From the NCBI GenBank assembly GCA_964636385.1, contig CAZWSC010000057.1, positions 1 to 34,238 of the forward strand: a DNA stretch of 34,238 nt, in the 5' to 3' direction. The notes under the pieces are model-generated. The model was not told where the DNA came from, searched no databases, and saw only the letters and a program-made list of their open reading frames with translations. The translations under genes were made by a program, and so were the position numbers. The stretch comes from CAZWSC01 sp964636385 (GTDB lineage Bacteria > Eisenbacteria > RBG-16-71-46 > CAIMUX01). Positions within the stretch are counted from its first letter, which is position 1, and each line of letters begins with the position of its first letter. This document shows positions 1-8,852 of the stretch, piece after piece.

Positions 1-790
<790 letters not shown>

Positions 791-803
791 CGAAAACTCG
801 GAG

Positions 804-828
804 CGCCGCCGCGGAAACCGCGACGACG
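804..828 (-). other. Leader hairpin just upstream of 16S
   Basis: An 11-base inverted repeat (804-814 and 818-828) closes a 3-base AAA/TTT loop; two positions would pair as G-U in RNA. It lies 14 bases outside the predicted 16S 5' end. Precursor 16S leaders commonly contain structured elements used in processing, so a role in leader folding or RNase processing is plausible but inferred. Confidence 0.45.
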
Positions 829-926
829 AAATCCAATTGACGAGAACCTGGTCCGGCATCACTCCCACAAGTGGAAGGAAGACCGGCCAGGCACGATTCG
901 ATCTCGACAAACCTGCTCGTATTCTC

Positions 927-940
927 TTTTCAAAGAGCGC
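927..940 (-). promoter_or_regulatory. boxA-like rRNA antitermination site
   Basis: The complement reads GCGCTCTTTGAAAA, close to the rRNA boxA consensus TGCTCTTTaacA, which binds NusB/NusE. It lies in the 16S leader about 140 bases upstream of the mature 5' end and downstream of both candidate rrn promoters, as expected for an antitermination signal. Confidence 0.6.
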
Positions 941-965
941 CTCTAGCGCCAATGCGCAATTTCAG

Positions 966-995
966 AGGATGCACCGAGCCGCATTCTTCTGTCAA
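966..995 (-). promoter_or_regulatory. Candidate rrn promoter P2
   Basis: On the complement a perfect TTGACA (-35, 995-990) is followed after 18 bases by CATCCT (-10, 971-966), which keeps the important A2 and T6. Predicted initiation near 958 gives a leader of about 170 bases. The match at -10 is only 3 of 6, so this is a candidate. Confidence 0.4.
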
Positions 996-1064
996 GAAGA
1001 AAACTTCCGGGTCGGGCTTGCCGAGTCCCTCGGCACCGCCAGGCCCGTTTCGGGGCAGGGACGT

Positions 1065-1125
1065 AAGTTACTTCGGACGGTTGTTCCGCGTCAACTGCTT
1101 TTTTCGTGTTTGTTTCACGATTTCT
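1065..1125 (-). promoter_or_regulatory. Candidate rrn promoter P1 with UP-like element
   Basis: On the complement TTGACG (1094-1089) is followed after 18 bases by TAACTT (1070-1065). Just upstream (1095-1125) is an A-rich tract unusual for this GC-rich window, resembling an UP element that binds the RNA polymerase alpha subunit. Predicted initiation near 1058 gives a leader of about 265 bases, comparable with strong rRNA P1 promoters. Confidence 0.45.
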
Positions 1126-1143
1126 TTAGCAGGGCCAAACACG

Positions 1144-1172
1144 TTGCCACGCAGCGGGTTACTGCGTACTGT
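1144..1172 (+). promoter_or_regulatory. Candidate promoter for the PBP gene
   Basis: TTGCCA (1144-1149), a 17-base spacer and TACTGT (1167-1172) face the PBP start about 100 bases downstream. The -35 matches 5 of 6 and the -10 matches 3 of 6. Confidence 0.35.
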
Positions 1173-1275
1173 CATCGCCCCGGCCACCCCGGGAGTGCGC
1201 CCGGCCGCTCTGGGGGGCAGCTCCGGCGCACCGGCCCGCTTGACGATCGCCCGGCCCTGTGGTGGAGTCTTCGAC

Positions 1276-3396
1276 ATGAAACTCACTCATGTAGTCCTGA
1301 TCTTCCTTGTCGTGCTTGTCCTGGTCCCGCTGACCATGGCCGGGGTTGTGTACGGCCTGTTCCTTGTGTGGGGGAAGGATCTTCCCTCTCCCGAAATGCC
1401 ACAGGAGCTTGCGCCATCGCGCAAGACCGTGCTTCTCGACAAGGACGGCGCGGTCCTCGAGGAGTTCTTCATAGAGAACCGAAGCCCTCTTCCGCTGCAG
1501 CAGATCCCCGAGATCATGCGCGAGGCGGTTCTCGCGACCGAGGACCACAGATTCTTCCGACACTGGGGGCTGGATGGAATCGGTGTCGTGCGGGCGGTCC
1601 TCTCCAATGTTGCCGCCGGAAGCATTCGTCAAGGAGCTTCAACCATCACCCAGCAGCTGGCGCGAAACATCTTCCTTACACACTCGCAGACATTCGAGCG
1701 GAAGATAAAGGAAGCGATCCTTGCGGTCCGCCTTGAGCGGTCCTTCTCGAAGGAGGAGATTCTCGAGCTGTACCTGAACCAGGTGTACTTCGGCGACGGG
1801 GCCTACGGAGTAGAGGCGGCTGCGCAGCGGTTCCTGGGCAAATCGTGCCGGGAACTTACGCTCACAGAGGCGGCTCTTCTTGCGGGGCTTCCGCAGAATC
1901 CGCTCGCATACTCACCACGCCGGAATCCCGATGCTTCGAGGAGACGCCGCAACCACGTCCTGCGGAGGCTTGAGGCGGCCGGTATCATCGACATCGAGAC
2001 CCGGCTTGAAGCCGAGGCAACAGAGGTCCCACAGGCGGCAGCCGGAATGGCAGAGTCCTCGGCTCCCTACTTCGCCGAGATGATCCGCAGGGATCTCATG
2101 GAACGATACGGTGGATCGGAACTGTACCGCGGCGGCCTTACCATTCACTCCACGCTCGACTCACGTCTGCAGAAGGCGGCCGAAGAGGCCATGGAGCAGC
2201 AACTCAGTCGCATCGAGGAGATGCAGGCCATCGTATACCGCCGCACCCCGGGGATCTCGGTCAGGGGTGACGAGCCTGTTGCCGATGGCGCAATGCGCAC
2301 TCCATATCTGCAGGGTGCGCTCATAGCGCTGGAGCCCAGGACCGGGGCGATAAGGGCCCTTGTCGGAGGCCGGGACTTCCTCGAAAGCCACTGGAACCGG
2401 GCCGTCCAGGCTGAGCTTCAGCCGGGGAGTTCCTTCAAGCCGGTTCTCTTCACCCAGGCGCTTCTGGACGGATTCCGGACCAATGACATTCTCGCCGACA
2501 CGATGACAACATACGAGCTGCAGCACGGTGACACATATGAGCCCAGGAACTTCGACGAGCTCTTCCGCGGTCCGGTGACCCTCCGCTATGCGCTGATGCG
2601 ATCCATCAATGTCCCCAGCGTCGCGCTGATGGACAGCCTGGGGGCCGGGAAGGTTGTGAGCCTTGCACGACGGATGGGCATTCGGGGCTACCTGCCCCCC
2701 TACCTGTCACTGGCGCTCGGAGCCTGTGAGATATCCGCACTGGATCTGGCCTCGGCATACGCTGTCTTCGTCAACCACGGAATCCGTGTTGAACCGTACT
2801 CCGTCGAGATGGTCGAGGACCGTCAGGGCGTCGTCATGGAGCGGCACATTCCCCAATCCCGGGAGGTGATCGATGAGAGAGTCGCCTACCTGATGGTCAG
2901 CATGCTGCGTTCGGCTCTGGACAGAGGGACAGGCTCCTTCGCGCGCTCCCGCGACGGATTCCACGCGCCCGCCGGGGGGAAGACAGGCACGACCGACAAG
3001 CACACGAATGCATGGTTCGTCGGGTTCACCCCCGATCTCGTCTGCGCAGTCTGGGTCGGCTTCGATGAGGTTCGCCCGATCGGGAACAGGATGACCGGCG
3101 CGGTCGCCGCGCTGCCCGCCTGGAGCGCCTTCATGAAGGAGGCGTCGGCGGTCTATGGCAGCAGGGATTTCGAGATTCCGCCGGGTATCGTGGAAGTCCG
3201 GACCTGTGAGGCAACCGGATTACGGGCTGGTCCGGATTGTCCGAGAACGGTCCGGGACGCCTTTGTGGCCGGAACGGAGCCGACCGGGCAGTGCCTCCAC
3301 AACCACGTCACGCCCGATCCACGGAGGCATCATCCCTTGTCGGACCCAGAACAGATGGAGGAGGCGCCGCCGGGCGACTCCCTGCCCGCGCACTGA
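1276..3396 (+). CDS. Class A penicillin-binding protein (PBP1A family)
   Basis: Bifunctional peptidoglycan synthase of 706 residues, anchored in the inner membrane with its catalytic domains in the periplasm. Residues about 4-30 form one hydrophobic anchor. The glycosyltransferase-51 domain follows, with the EDHRFF motif whose catalytic Glu is residue 89, then the GASTITQQLARN motif and the LELYLNQVYFG motif. The transpeptidase domain has the three penicillin-binding motifs: SSFK with nucleophile Ser385, SIN at 443-445 and KTG at 569-571. These domains polymerise lipid II and cross-link stem peptides. I chose ATG 1276 because GGTGGAG lies eight bases upstream and the anchor begins at once; the frame stays open to 871 but that part is not protein-like. 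It is divergent from the 16S gene and convergent with deoA, whose stop is 5 bases away. The length is typical or slightly short for PBP1A. Confidence 0.96.
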   Translation: MKLTHVVLIFLVVLVLVPLTMAGVVYGLFLVWGKDLPSPEMPQELAPSRKTVLLDKDGAVLEEFFIENRSPLPLQQIPEIMREAVLATEDHRFFRHWGLDGIGVVRAVLSNVAAGSIRQGASTITQQLARNIFLTHSQTFERKIKEAILAVRLERSFSKEEILELYLNQVYFGDGAYGVEAAAQRFLGKSCRELTLTEAALLAGLPQNPLAYSPRRNPDASRRRRNHVLRRLEAAGIIDIETRLEAEATEVPQAAAGMAESSAPYFAEMIRRDLMERYGGSELYRGGLTIHSTLDSRLQKAAEEAMEQQLSRIEEMQAIVYRRTPGISVRGDEPVADGAMRTPYLQGALIALEPRTGAIRALVGGRDFLESHWNRAVQAELQPGSSFKPVLFTQALLDGFRTNDILADTMTTYELQHGDTYEPRNFDELFRGPVTLRYALMRSINVPSVALMDSLGAGKVVSLARRMGIRGYLPPYLSLALGACEISALDLASAYAVFVNHGIRVEPYSVEMVEDRQGVVMERHIPQSREVIDERVAYLMVSMLRSALDRGTGSFARSRDGFHAPAGGKTGTTDKHTNAWFVGFTPDLVCAVWVGFDEVRPIGNRMTGAVAALPAWSAFMKEASAVYGSRDFEIPPGIVEVRTCEATGLRAGPDCPRTVRDAFVAGTEPTGQCLHNHVTPDPRRHHPLSDPEQMEEAPPGDSLPAH

Positions 3397-3401
3397 CGTG
3401 G

Positions 3402-4721
3402 TCACTGCCCCGGTCTGTCCACGACCTCCAGTATCCATGAGCGCGGCTGCGGCGGTTCTTCGACGATCTCAAGCCACTCGGCAGCCCTTTCCGCGGTTCC
3501 CGCCCCATCAACTCCCTCAGGCATGTGAAGGCATATGACCGGCTCACCTATGCGAACCAGCGAGCCAGGAGACAGCAGCTGCTCAATTCCGACCCTGGGG
3601 TCGATTCTGTCACCCGGCCGGACTCTTCCTCCCCCTGCCCCGGTTATCCACTCACCGGCGGCTCTGGCGCGAACACCAACGAAGGTCCCCTCCCGGTGCG
3701 CAGCGACCTCGACCAGTTCAGCCGCCCGTGGCAGGCGCTCCGGGTGCTCCAGCACGGCCGCATCGCCCCCCTGCAGCCGAACCATCTGAAGGAACCGCTC
3801 GTATGCGCACCCCGATTCCCATGCTTCCTGCAGGGCGGCGATGGCGGCCTTGCGGTCGCGCACAGCTCCGGACAGCTCGGCCATTGCCGCGCCAAGCTCC
3901 ATCGTCAGCTCGCGCAGGTCTTCAGGAACCTCCTCCCGACGCAGAAACCGCACAGACTCGGCGATCTCGAGGGCATTCCCGGCGGTCCTGCCGAGCAGAT
4001 GATCCATCGCCGTAAGGACGGCCCGGGCGCGGATGCCCAGTTCCCCCGCGGTCCTCACCAGGGAAAGGGAGAGCCGCCTGGCGTGATCGAGGTCGGGCAT
4101 GAACGCCCCTTCGCCGACCTTGACGTCCAGCGCAAGAGCCCGGACACCTGCCGCAGCCTTCTTGGAAAGAATGCTCGCTGTGATCAGCGGAACCGATTCC
4201 ACGATGGAGGCGGCATCCCGAAGCTGGTAGAAGAGCCGGTCCGCAGGCGCAAGGCGTTCGCTCTGCGATGCAATGCACAGACCGCATGCATCGACTACGG
4301 CCCGGAACTCCTCCGGACTGAGATCGGGCCGGAACCCCGGAATCGACTCCAGCTTGTCCAGGGTTCCGCCCGTGTGCCCCAGCGAACGGCCGGAGATCAT
4401 CGGGACCGGAATCCCGGCAGCCGCCGCAATAGGGGCGACCAGGAAGGAGATCTTGTCGCCGACACCCCCCGTGGAGTGCTTGTCCGAAGGCAGGGGACCT
4501 GGAGAGTCGAATGCAAGTCGCTCCCCCGAGTCGATCATGGCCCGGGTGAGATCAGCGGATTCCCTGTCGCTGAGCCCCCTGAAGAAGACGGCCATCATCC
4601 AGGCGGTGATCTGGTACCCGGGGATCTCGCCGGTAACTGCCCCTTCGACAAGGTGCGCGATCTCCCCGCCGCCCAGGGCATGTCCGTCACGGGTCTTTCT
4701 GATCAGGCCCTTTGCATTCAC
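3402..4721 (-). CDS. deoA: Pyrimidine-nucleoside (thymidine) phosphorylase
   Basis: Cytoplasmic salvage enzyme of 439 residues that cleaves thymidine, deoxyuridine or uridine with phosphate to the free base and (deoxy)ribose-1-phosphate. The phosphate-binding segment DKHSTGGVGDK is at residues 80-90 and the family signature SGRSLGHTGGTLDKLE at 110-125; length matches DeoA/Pdp (about 435-440). The start is GTG 4721, overlapping the TGA of the upstream cytidine deaminase as GTGA, which implies translational coupling. The open frame reaches 4808, but the extra 29 residues lie inside cdd and are not family-like. Together with cdd it converts cytidine to uridine and then to uracil plus sugar phosphate. 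Whether it is the strict thymidine (DeoA) or broad (Pdp) type cannot be told by eye. Confidence 0.95.
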   Translation of the reverse strand: MNAKGLIRKTRDGHALGGGEIAHLVEGAVTGEIPGYQITAWMMAVFFRGLSDRESADLTRAMIDSGERLAFDSPGPLPSDKHSTGGVGDKISFLVAPIAAAAGIPVPMISGRSLGHTGGTLDKLESIPGFRPDLSPEEFRAVVDACGLCIASQSERLAPADRLFYQLRDAASIVESVPLITASILSKKAAAGVRALALDVKVGEGAFMPDLDHARRLSLSLVRTAGELGIRARAVLTAMDHLLGRTAGNALEIAESVRFLRREEVPEDLRELTMELGAAMAELSGAVRDRKAAIAALQEAWESGCAYERFLQMVRLQGGDAAVLEHPERLPRAAELVEVAAHREGTFVGVRARAAGEWITGAGGGRVRPGDRIDPRVGIEQLLSPGSLVRIGEPVICLHMPEGVDGAGTAERAAEWLEIVEEPPQPRSWILEVVDRPGQ

Positions 4722-5170
4722 CCCCGGGCTCCTCCCCGCCTGCGCATCCCTGCCACATCCCTGTGAGCCGGAAGCCAGTCGGCCGGATGCACCGGCCGTG
4801 TCACGCACGCCTCGCAGGCAAGGTAGATCTCCGCATCAGGTGCCCAGCGCATCAGGGCTTCCCGGCAGAGCCCGCAGGGCGGGGATGGCTGATCCGTGGG
4901 TGTGTAGATCACGGCCCGGCGCACCGGACCGAGCATCGCATCCCTCCAGATCAGGAGAGCCGTGCGCTCGGCGCATATCCCTGCAGGATAAGCCGCGTTC
5001 TCGATGTTGGCCCCCAGCACAACCCGGCCGTCGCGGTCCTCCAGGGCGGTACCGACGGCAAAGCCGGAGTAGGGGGCGTGTGCGAGTTCGGCTGCGCGAC
5101 GGGCGGCATCAACCAGCGAATCGATCGTGCCCGCAGTCTTGTCCGCCCCTCTGCAGCGCTTCCCGGACAT
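4718..5170 (-). CDS. cdd: Cytidine deaminase
   Basis: Zinc enzyme of 150 residues deaminating cytidine and deoxycytidine to uridine and deoxyuridine in the cytoplasm. The active-site motif CAE (Cys66, Glu68) and the PCGLC motif (Cys99, Cys102) give three Cys zinc ligands and the proton-shuttling Glu, as in the small homotetrameric CDA class. The start ATG 5170 has AGGAGG five bases upstream. The C-terminus, about 20 residues beyond the usual ~132, is Arg/Pro-rich and may simply result from the overlap with deoA. First gene of a two-gene salvage operon; divergent from mazG across a 50-base gap. Confidence 0.94.
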   Translation of the reverse strand: MSGKRCRGADKTAGTIDSLVDAARRAAELAHAPYSGFAVGTALEDRDGRVVLGANIENAAYPAGICAERTALLIWRDAMLGPVRRAVIYTPTDQPSPPCGLCREALMRWAPDAEIYLACEACVTRPVHPADWLPAHRDVAGMRRRGGARG

Positions 5171-5220
5171 CTGGTCCTCCTGCGATTGCCGACGCCCTCT
5201 GAAGGAGCATCGGTGAACAG

Positions 5221-6099
5221 ATGCATGCTACCCTATTGCCGATGAAAGATTCACCACCAACTCCGCCGCCCCCGACCTGGGAGGGACTCCTCCGGCTTGG
5301 CCGCATACTCCGCGGGCCGGATGGATGCCCATGGGACCGGAAGCAGACGTTGCCGGATCTGGCCGGACACCTTGTCGAAGAGTCATTCGAGGTTCTTCAC
5401 GCGACCACGGAGGGGAAGCCCGGGCGGGTATCGGAGGAGCTGGGTGACCTCGCGTTCGTGCTGGCCCTCGTCTTCGGTGCAGCGGAGGGTGCGGGCGGGA
5501 GTCCCTTCGAGGACGTGGCGAGGCGAGCGGTCGACAAGATTGTGCGTCGCCATCCGCACGTGTTCGGTCCGGACGGCGTGACGGATCCGGACGCGGCGGC
5601 CAGACAGTGGGAGAGGATCAAGCAGCGGGAGCGGAGTGAGGACGGGCTTCCTCCGGGTGCCCTGCCTGATCCTCCTCCGGCGCTTCCCGCCCTTCTCCAG
5701 TCCGTCCGGCTTCAGCAGAAGGCGGCCGGTGTGGGATTCGACTGGCCTTCACCGGAGCCGGTATACGACAAGGTCCTGGAAGAGCTGCGCGAACTCCGGG
5801 ATGCTGCCGGATCGAAGGATCCCGGTGCCGGCGGAAGAGTCGCCGAGGAGATTGGGGATCTGCTGTTCGCCACCGTCAACCTCAGTCGCGCCCTGGGGAT
5901 GGATCCCGAAGCCTGCCTTCGCAAAGCCAACCGGAAGTTCCGCGACCGGTTCAACGCCATGGCGGCTATGGCGTCCAGAGAGCATACCCCGATGGAGACA
6001 ATGGACCTCGAGGAGCTCGACAGGCTGTGGAACCGCGTGAAGCGCTCGGAATCGGGAGGGCAGACGGAGGCGGAGAACGAAGCCTGCGGCGGCCCATGA
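5221..6099 (+). CDS. mazG: Nucleoside triphosphate pyrophosphohydrolase MazG
   Basis: Hydrolyses (d)NTPs to NMP plus pyrophosphate, thought to clean damaged nucleotides and to modulate ppGpp. The 292 residues contain two MazG helical repeats. The first has GCPWDRKQT (35-43), the Mg-binding EExxE cluster (Glu53, Glu54, Glu57) and the EELGD motif near 72-76. The second has the FDW segment, LEELRELRD and the EEIGDLLF motif. GAAGGAG lies 13 bases upstream of ATG 5221; ATG 5242 is an alternative start with no good ribosome site. Divergent from cdd-deoA, so nucleotide sanitation and salvage genes share a 50-base control region. The C-terminal tail is acidic and probably disordered. Confidence 0.95.
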   Translation: MHATLLPMKDSPPTPPPPTWEGLLRLGRILRGPDGCPWDRKQTLPDLAGHLVEESFEVLHATTEGKPGRVSEELGDLAFVLALVFGAAEGAGGSPFEDVARRAVDKIVRRHPHVFGPDGVTDPDAAARQWERIKQRERSEDGLPPGALPDPPPALPALLQSVRLQQKAAGVGFDWPSPEPVYDKVLEELRELRDAAGSKDPGAGGRVAEEIGDLLFATVNLSRALGMDPEACLRKANRKFRDRFNAMAAMASREHTPMETMDLEELDRLWNRVKRSESGGQTEAENEACGGP

Positions 6100-6320
6100 G
6101 GACCGGCCCGGCTGTTCCCGATACCCCCGACAGGTCACCCGCACGGCACCATGCAAAGGCGCCCGCCATCGCCTGTGTCAGAGGAGCCGCGCACCTCGTC
6201 TCACACGCCCGTCCCGGCATCCCGTGAGGAGTTCCGGGAAGAGTGCGATCCGGCCTCAGCGGGACATGACTGCAAGGCGCAGGACGGCCTGACCTCTCGC
6301 GGACCTGTGCCGCACCGGGG

Positions 6321-6899
6321 CTACAGAATCGCTTCCTTCGGATCCAGGAAAACCACCAGCCGGCTGGGACCGTCACCGCTGCCGCGAATCGTAAAGGCGG
6401 CATCTGCAGTGGCCACATGCATGCAGTCCATCTCTTCGAGGGCCATCACGTGACCGCCCGAGAGCAGCCCGCAGGCGCCCATCACGCAGGTCAGACACAG
6501 ATCGCCGGCCTGGGGCACGAACTCCACGCTGCCATTGGCATCCGACTCGATGGAAATCTCGTACGCCAGAAGACGGCCACCCAGGATCCCTGTTGTCATG
6601 CAGGTGACGTGAACTCCTGCACCGCCAACGTTGACAGCCTTCGCCCCGTCAGGCCTGTTGTCCTGACTGCTGACACAAACCTCCTCGACTTCGCGTTCCT
6701 CGATGAAGTAGCTCGGATCCTTGTCCAGCGCGTTCGCGATGCGGATCAAGGCCCCGATGGTGGGGGAAGTGCGCCCGCGTTCTATCTCTGAGATGTGAGT
6801 CGACGAAAATCCCGACACGTTTTCCACATCCTTCAAGGTCTTCCGCTGCGTGGTCCGAACCTGGCGGATGCGTTCACCAACGAGTTCCTTGCTTACCAT
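6321..6899 (-). CDS. XRE-family transcriptional regulator, second of a tandem pair
   Basis: A 192-residue DNA-binding protein. Residues about 8-65 form a helix-turn-helix of the XRE/HTH_3 type, with recognition-helix sequence STHISEIERGRTSPTI. The rest resembles a cupin-like sensor domain but lacks an obvious metal-binding His cluster and is Cys/Met-rich in places. ATG 6899 has GAGAGGGGG eight bases upstream and lies 15 bases after the stop of the preceding regulator, so the two are very likely co-transcribed. The HTH is strongly similar to its neighbour, pointing to tandem duplication followed by divergence of the sensor half. Ligand and targets are unknown. It is convergent with mazG; the 221 bases between them hold no gene I can support. 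Confidence 0.88.
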   Translation of the reverse strand: MVSKELVGERIRQVRTTQRKTLKDVENVSGFSSTHISEIERGRTSPTIGALIRIANALDKDPSYFIEEREVEEVCVSSQDNRPDGAKAVNVGGAGVHVTCMTTGILGGRLLAYEISIESDANGSVEFVPQAGDLCLTCVMGACGLLSGGHVMALEEMDCMHVATADAAFTIRGSGDGPSRLVVFLDPKEAIL

Positions 6900-6914
6900 C
6901 TGCCGGTCCCCCTC

Positions 6915-7478
6915 TCATATGAAGAGCTTCGGACGCACCGCCCAGAGCGTGCGGACCGGCTCGCTGGTTAGATTCCGGACCTTGTGCGGCCGGGTTGCCT
7001 TGAAGTGGATCGTGTCCCCCCTGCGCAGCAGATGGGACCTGCCGTCCACAGTGACCTCCAGAAACCCTTCCAGGACGTAGCAGAACTCCTCGCCACGATG
7101 TCCGTTTACGCCACCTACCTGGCCATCCCCCTCTATGGTGGCGAAGAAGATCGACATCTCGGAGCAGACACCACGATTTGTGCACGGTTCGATGCGGACC
7201 GACCCGTTGTTCATCGTAATGCTGACAAGGTTCGCCTTCTTCAATACCTCGGGGTCGCTGATAGGGGGCAGGTCGATCAGGTGGGAGGGAAGCACGCCGA
7301 GCGCGCTCGCAACCTTCTCCAGAGCCTGAATGGTTGGAGATGTCTTTCCGCGCTCGATCTCCGAAATGTGAGTCGCGCTAACACCGACTCGCTGTTCAAT
7401 CTCCTTAAGCGTCAGACCTTTCTCGTGCCGAATTCCCCGGATTCTCTTGCCGAGAACCCTGCCAACAGGCTCCGCCAT
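6915..7478 (-). CDS. XRE-family regulator with C-terminal cupin domain
   Basis: A 187-residue one-component regulator. Its XRE helix-turn-helix (about residues 10-65) contains STHISEIERGKTSPTIQALE. The C-terminal half is a cupin_2 barrel: NGHRGEEFCYVLEG is the first cupin motif (His, Glu) and GDTIHFKATRPHKVRN the second (His). This architecture is known in regulators such as PuuR and SutR relatives that sense small metabolites. I chose ATG 7478 because AAGGAGG lies eight bases upstream; the frame continues to 7526 but without a ribosome site. It is the promoter-proximal member of a two-gene unit; its upstream region (7479-7843) is a likely place for autoregulation. The effector is unknown. 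Confidence 0.92.
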   Translation of the reverse strand: MAEPVGRVLGKRIRGIRHEKGLTLKEIEQRVGVSATHISEIERGKTSPTIQALEKVASALGVLPSHLIDLPPISDPEVLKKANLVSITMNNGSVRIEPCTNRGVCSEMSIFFATIEGDGQVGGVNGHRGEEFCYVLEGFLEVTVDGRSHLLRRGDTIHFKATRPHKVRNLTSEPVRTLWAVRPKLFI

Positions 7479-7843
7479 GGGCCCAACCTCCTTCCGAATC
7501 CTACTGTCGCTGATCCCGTAGTTCATAACGCTGCGAAAACGGAGGTGCCGCCATCATCACCGGTATCAACCGAAATCCAAGCTCTCGAGCCACATTGACA
7601 TGCGGCCACCGGAGTATCTGACCCGGAGCAATCCGGAGGAACAATGGCGTAATTTTCTGCCGACTATCCTAACACAACATACCTCATCGCTCATAGCGGA
7701 ATAATTGCGGCACTCTCGACAGATTGCGAAAGCCGCACAATCCGGTCCGACACCCGCCTGGTCAGGTGGGATGCGGGTCACACCGACAGGGCTGACGCAT
7801 TGCAGGAGGCAGGGCCTGGTGCCCGCGTCAGTTCGGGAAGCAA
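7479..7843. other. Intergenic region between the XRE pair and rsgA
   Basis: 365 bases without a supportable gene. It holds the AAGGAGG ribosome site for the cupin regulator at its left end and, around 7650-7710, a stretch more AT-rich than the rest of the window, which is where a promoter for the regulators would be expected. No convincing -35/-10 pair was found. An imperfect hairpin (7835-7857) overlaps the rsgA stop codon but has no U-run, so I do not call it a terminator. Confidence 0.5.
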
Positions 7844-8830
7844 TCAGGCTTGCTCCCGCCCCCTCACCGCGTTCGCCCCTTCCCTAAGGCTCTCCAGAAT
7901 ACGCAGATAGCTGTCATGCCGGAACCGCAGGATGGATCCCGCCTCTACGGCAGCCCTCACGGAGCACTCCGGTTCGCTCTGGTGCAGGCAATCACTGAAC
8001 CGGCATGGTGGAAGGCCGCGCATCTCGGGAAAGCAGGAGGCGAGGTTCCTGTCTGTCAGGCCCCATGGCTGGATGCTTCGAATACCGGGTGAATCGAGCA
8101 CGGCCCCGCACCCCGGAAGCTCTATCCAGTCGACTCTGGTCGTGGTGTGCACGCCCTTCGACGTAGCCCCGCTGACCGGACTGGTCCTCAGATCCAGCCC
8201 GGGAACGAGGCGATTCAGCAGAGTACTCTTGCCGGTCCCGGACGATCCCACCATCAGGGTGATCCTTCCGTGGAGCAGGTTCTGCATCCCATCAAGCCCG
8301 CTCCCCTCCGTCGCCGAGGTGAGGAGAACAGGGTAGCCCAGGTCCCGGTAAGGCTGCACCGGATCCTCCTCCGGGGGACAGGGGGGCATGAGGTCGATCT
8401 TGTTCAGAACAACAAGACACGGCACGCCCGCGTTCTCTCCCATCACAAGGAGGCGGTCCACCGCCCTCGGATTAAACCTCGGCATCGTCCAGCTCGCGAT
8501 CAAGGCGACCTGATCCAGGTTGGCCGCCAGGACATGCTCTCGGCGGATGTCCCCCGGATCGACCCGCGAGATCCGGTTCGCCCGGGGAAGGATCCGGTCC
8601 AGCCAGGCCCCGCTGCTCCCCCGCATGACCACGCGCACCCTGTCGCCCACTGCAACCACGTGGGCGCTCACGCGGGGGCCGTCCTTCTTCAGGAGGCTCC
8701 GCACGTGGGCTTCGACACATCCCTCGTCCGTCAACACCTGCACAAGACGCGGCCGCACGCGGCGGACGGTACCTTCAACGATCCGGTCCAGAGTACCTCC
8801 CGGTTCCGGAGTGGACAGCGCTGGATCCAC
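7844..8830 (-). CDS. rsgA: Ribosome small subunit-dependent GTPase A
   Basis: Circularly permuted GTPase of 328 residues that acts in late 30S subunit maturation. Order of parts: N-terminal OB-fold (about 18-85), then G4 NKID (143-146), G5 TSA (171-173), G1 GSSGTGKS (195-202) and G3 DSPG (246-249). The G4-G1-G3 order is diagnostic of the RsgA/YjeQ family. A C-terminal zinc finger has Cys276, Cys281, His283 and Cys289. The start is GTG 8830 with only a weak ribosome site; a slightly shorter product is possible. It is divergent from a pseudouridine synthase across 22 bases, so the two ribosome-related genes must have promoters inside one another or very short leaders. Confidence 0.95.
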   Translation of the reverse strand: MDPALSTPEPGGTLDRIVEGTVRRVRPRLVQVLTDEGCVEAHVRSLLKKDGPRVSAHVVAVGDRVRVVMRGSSGAWLDRILPRANRISRVDPGDIRREHVLAANLDQVALIASWTMPRFNPRAVDRLLVMGENAGVPCLVVLNKIDLMPPCPPEEDPVQPYRDLGYPVLLTSATEGSGLDGMQNLLHGRITLMVGSSGTGKSTLLNRLVPGLDLRTSPVSGATSKGVHTTTRVDWIELPGCGAVLDSPGIRSIQPWGLTDRNLASCFPEMRGLPPCRFSDCLHQSEPECSVRAAVEAGSILRFRHDSYLRILESLREGANAVRGREQA

Positions 8831-8852
8831 GGTTCACTCTTCTGTGCAAATC

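Larger units (their letters stand above)
791..1275. other. Divergent control region between 16S rRNA and the PBP gene
   Basis: This 485-base stretch has no supportable gene. It holds the rRNA leader (hairpin and boxA-like site), two candidate rRNA promoters reading left, and one candidate promoter reading right toward the penicillin-binding protein; each is listed separately. An open frame continues upstream of the PBP start through this region, but it is low-complexity, lacks domain resemblance and overlaps the rRNA leader, so I do not treat it as coding. Confidence 0.7.

Noticed and set aside
871..1275. 135-codon N-terminal extension of the PBP open frame
   Set aside because: It overlaps the rRNA leader and promoters, has no family resemblance, and a good ribosome site and membrane anchor begin at 1276.
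3525..4766. 413-codon open frame on the plus strand
   Set aside because: Antisense to deoA, which carries the diagnostic phosphorylase signature.
7566..7781. 71-codon minus-strand frame in the regulator-rsgA gap
   Set aside because: No ribosome site, no recognisable domain, and it lies in the AT-richer putative promoter region.
7835..7857. Hairpin over the rsgA stop codon as a terminator
   Set aside because: The stem has a bulge and is not followed by a U-run.
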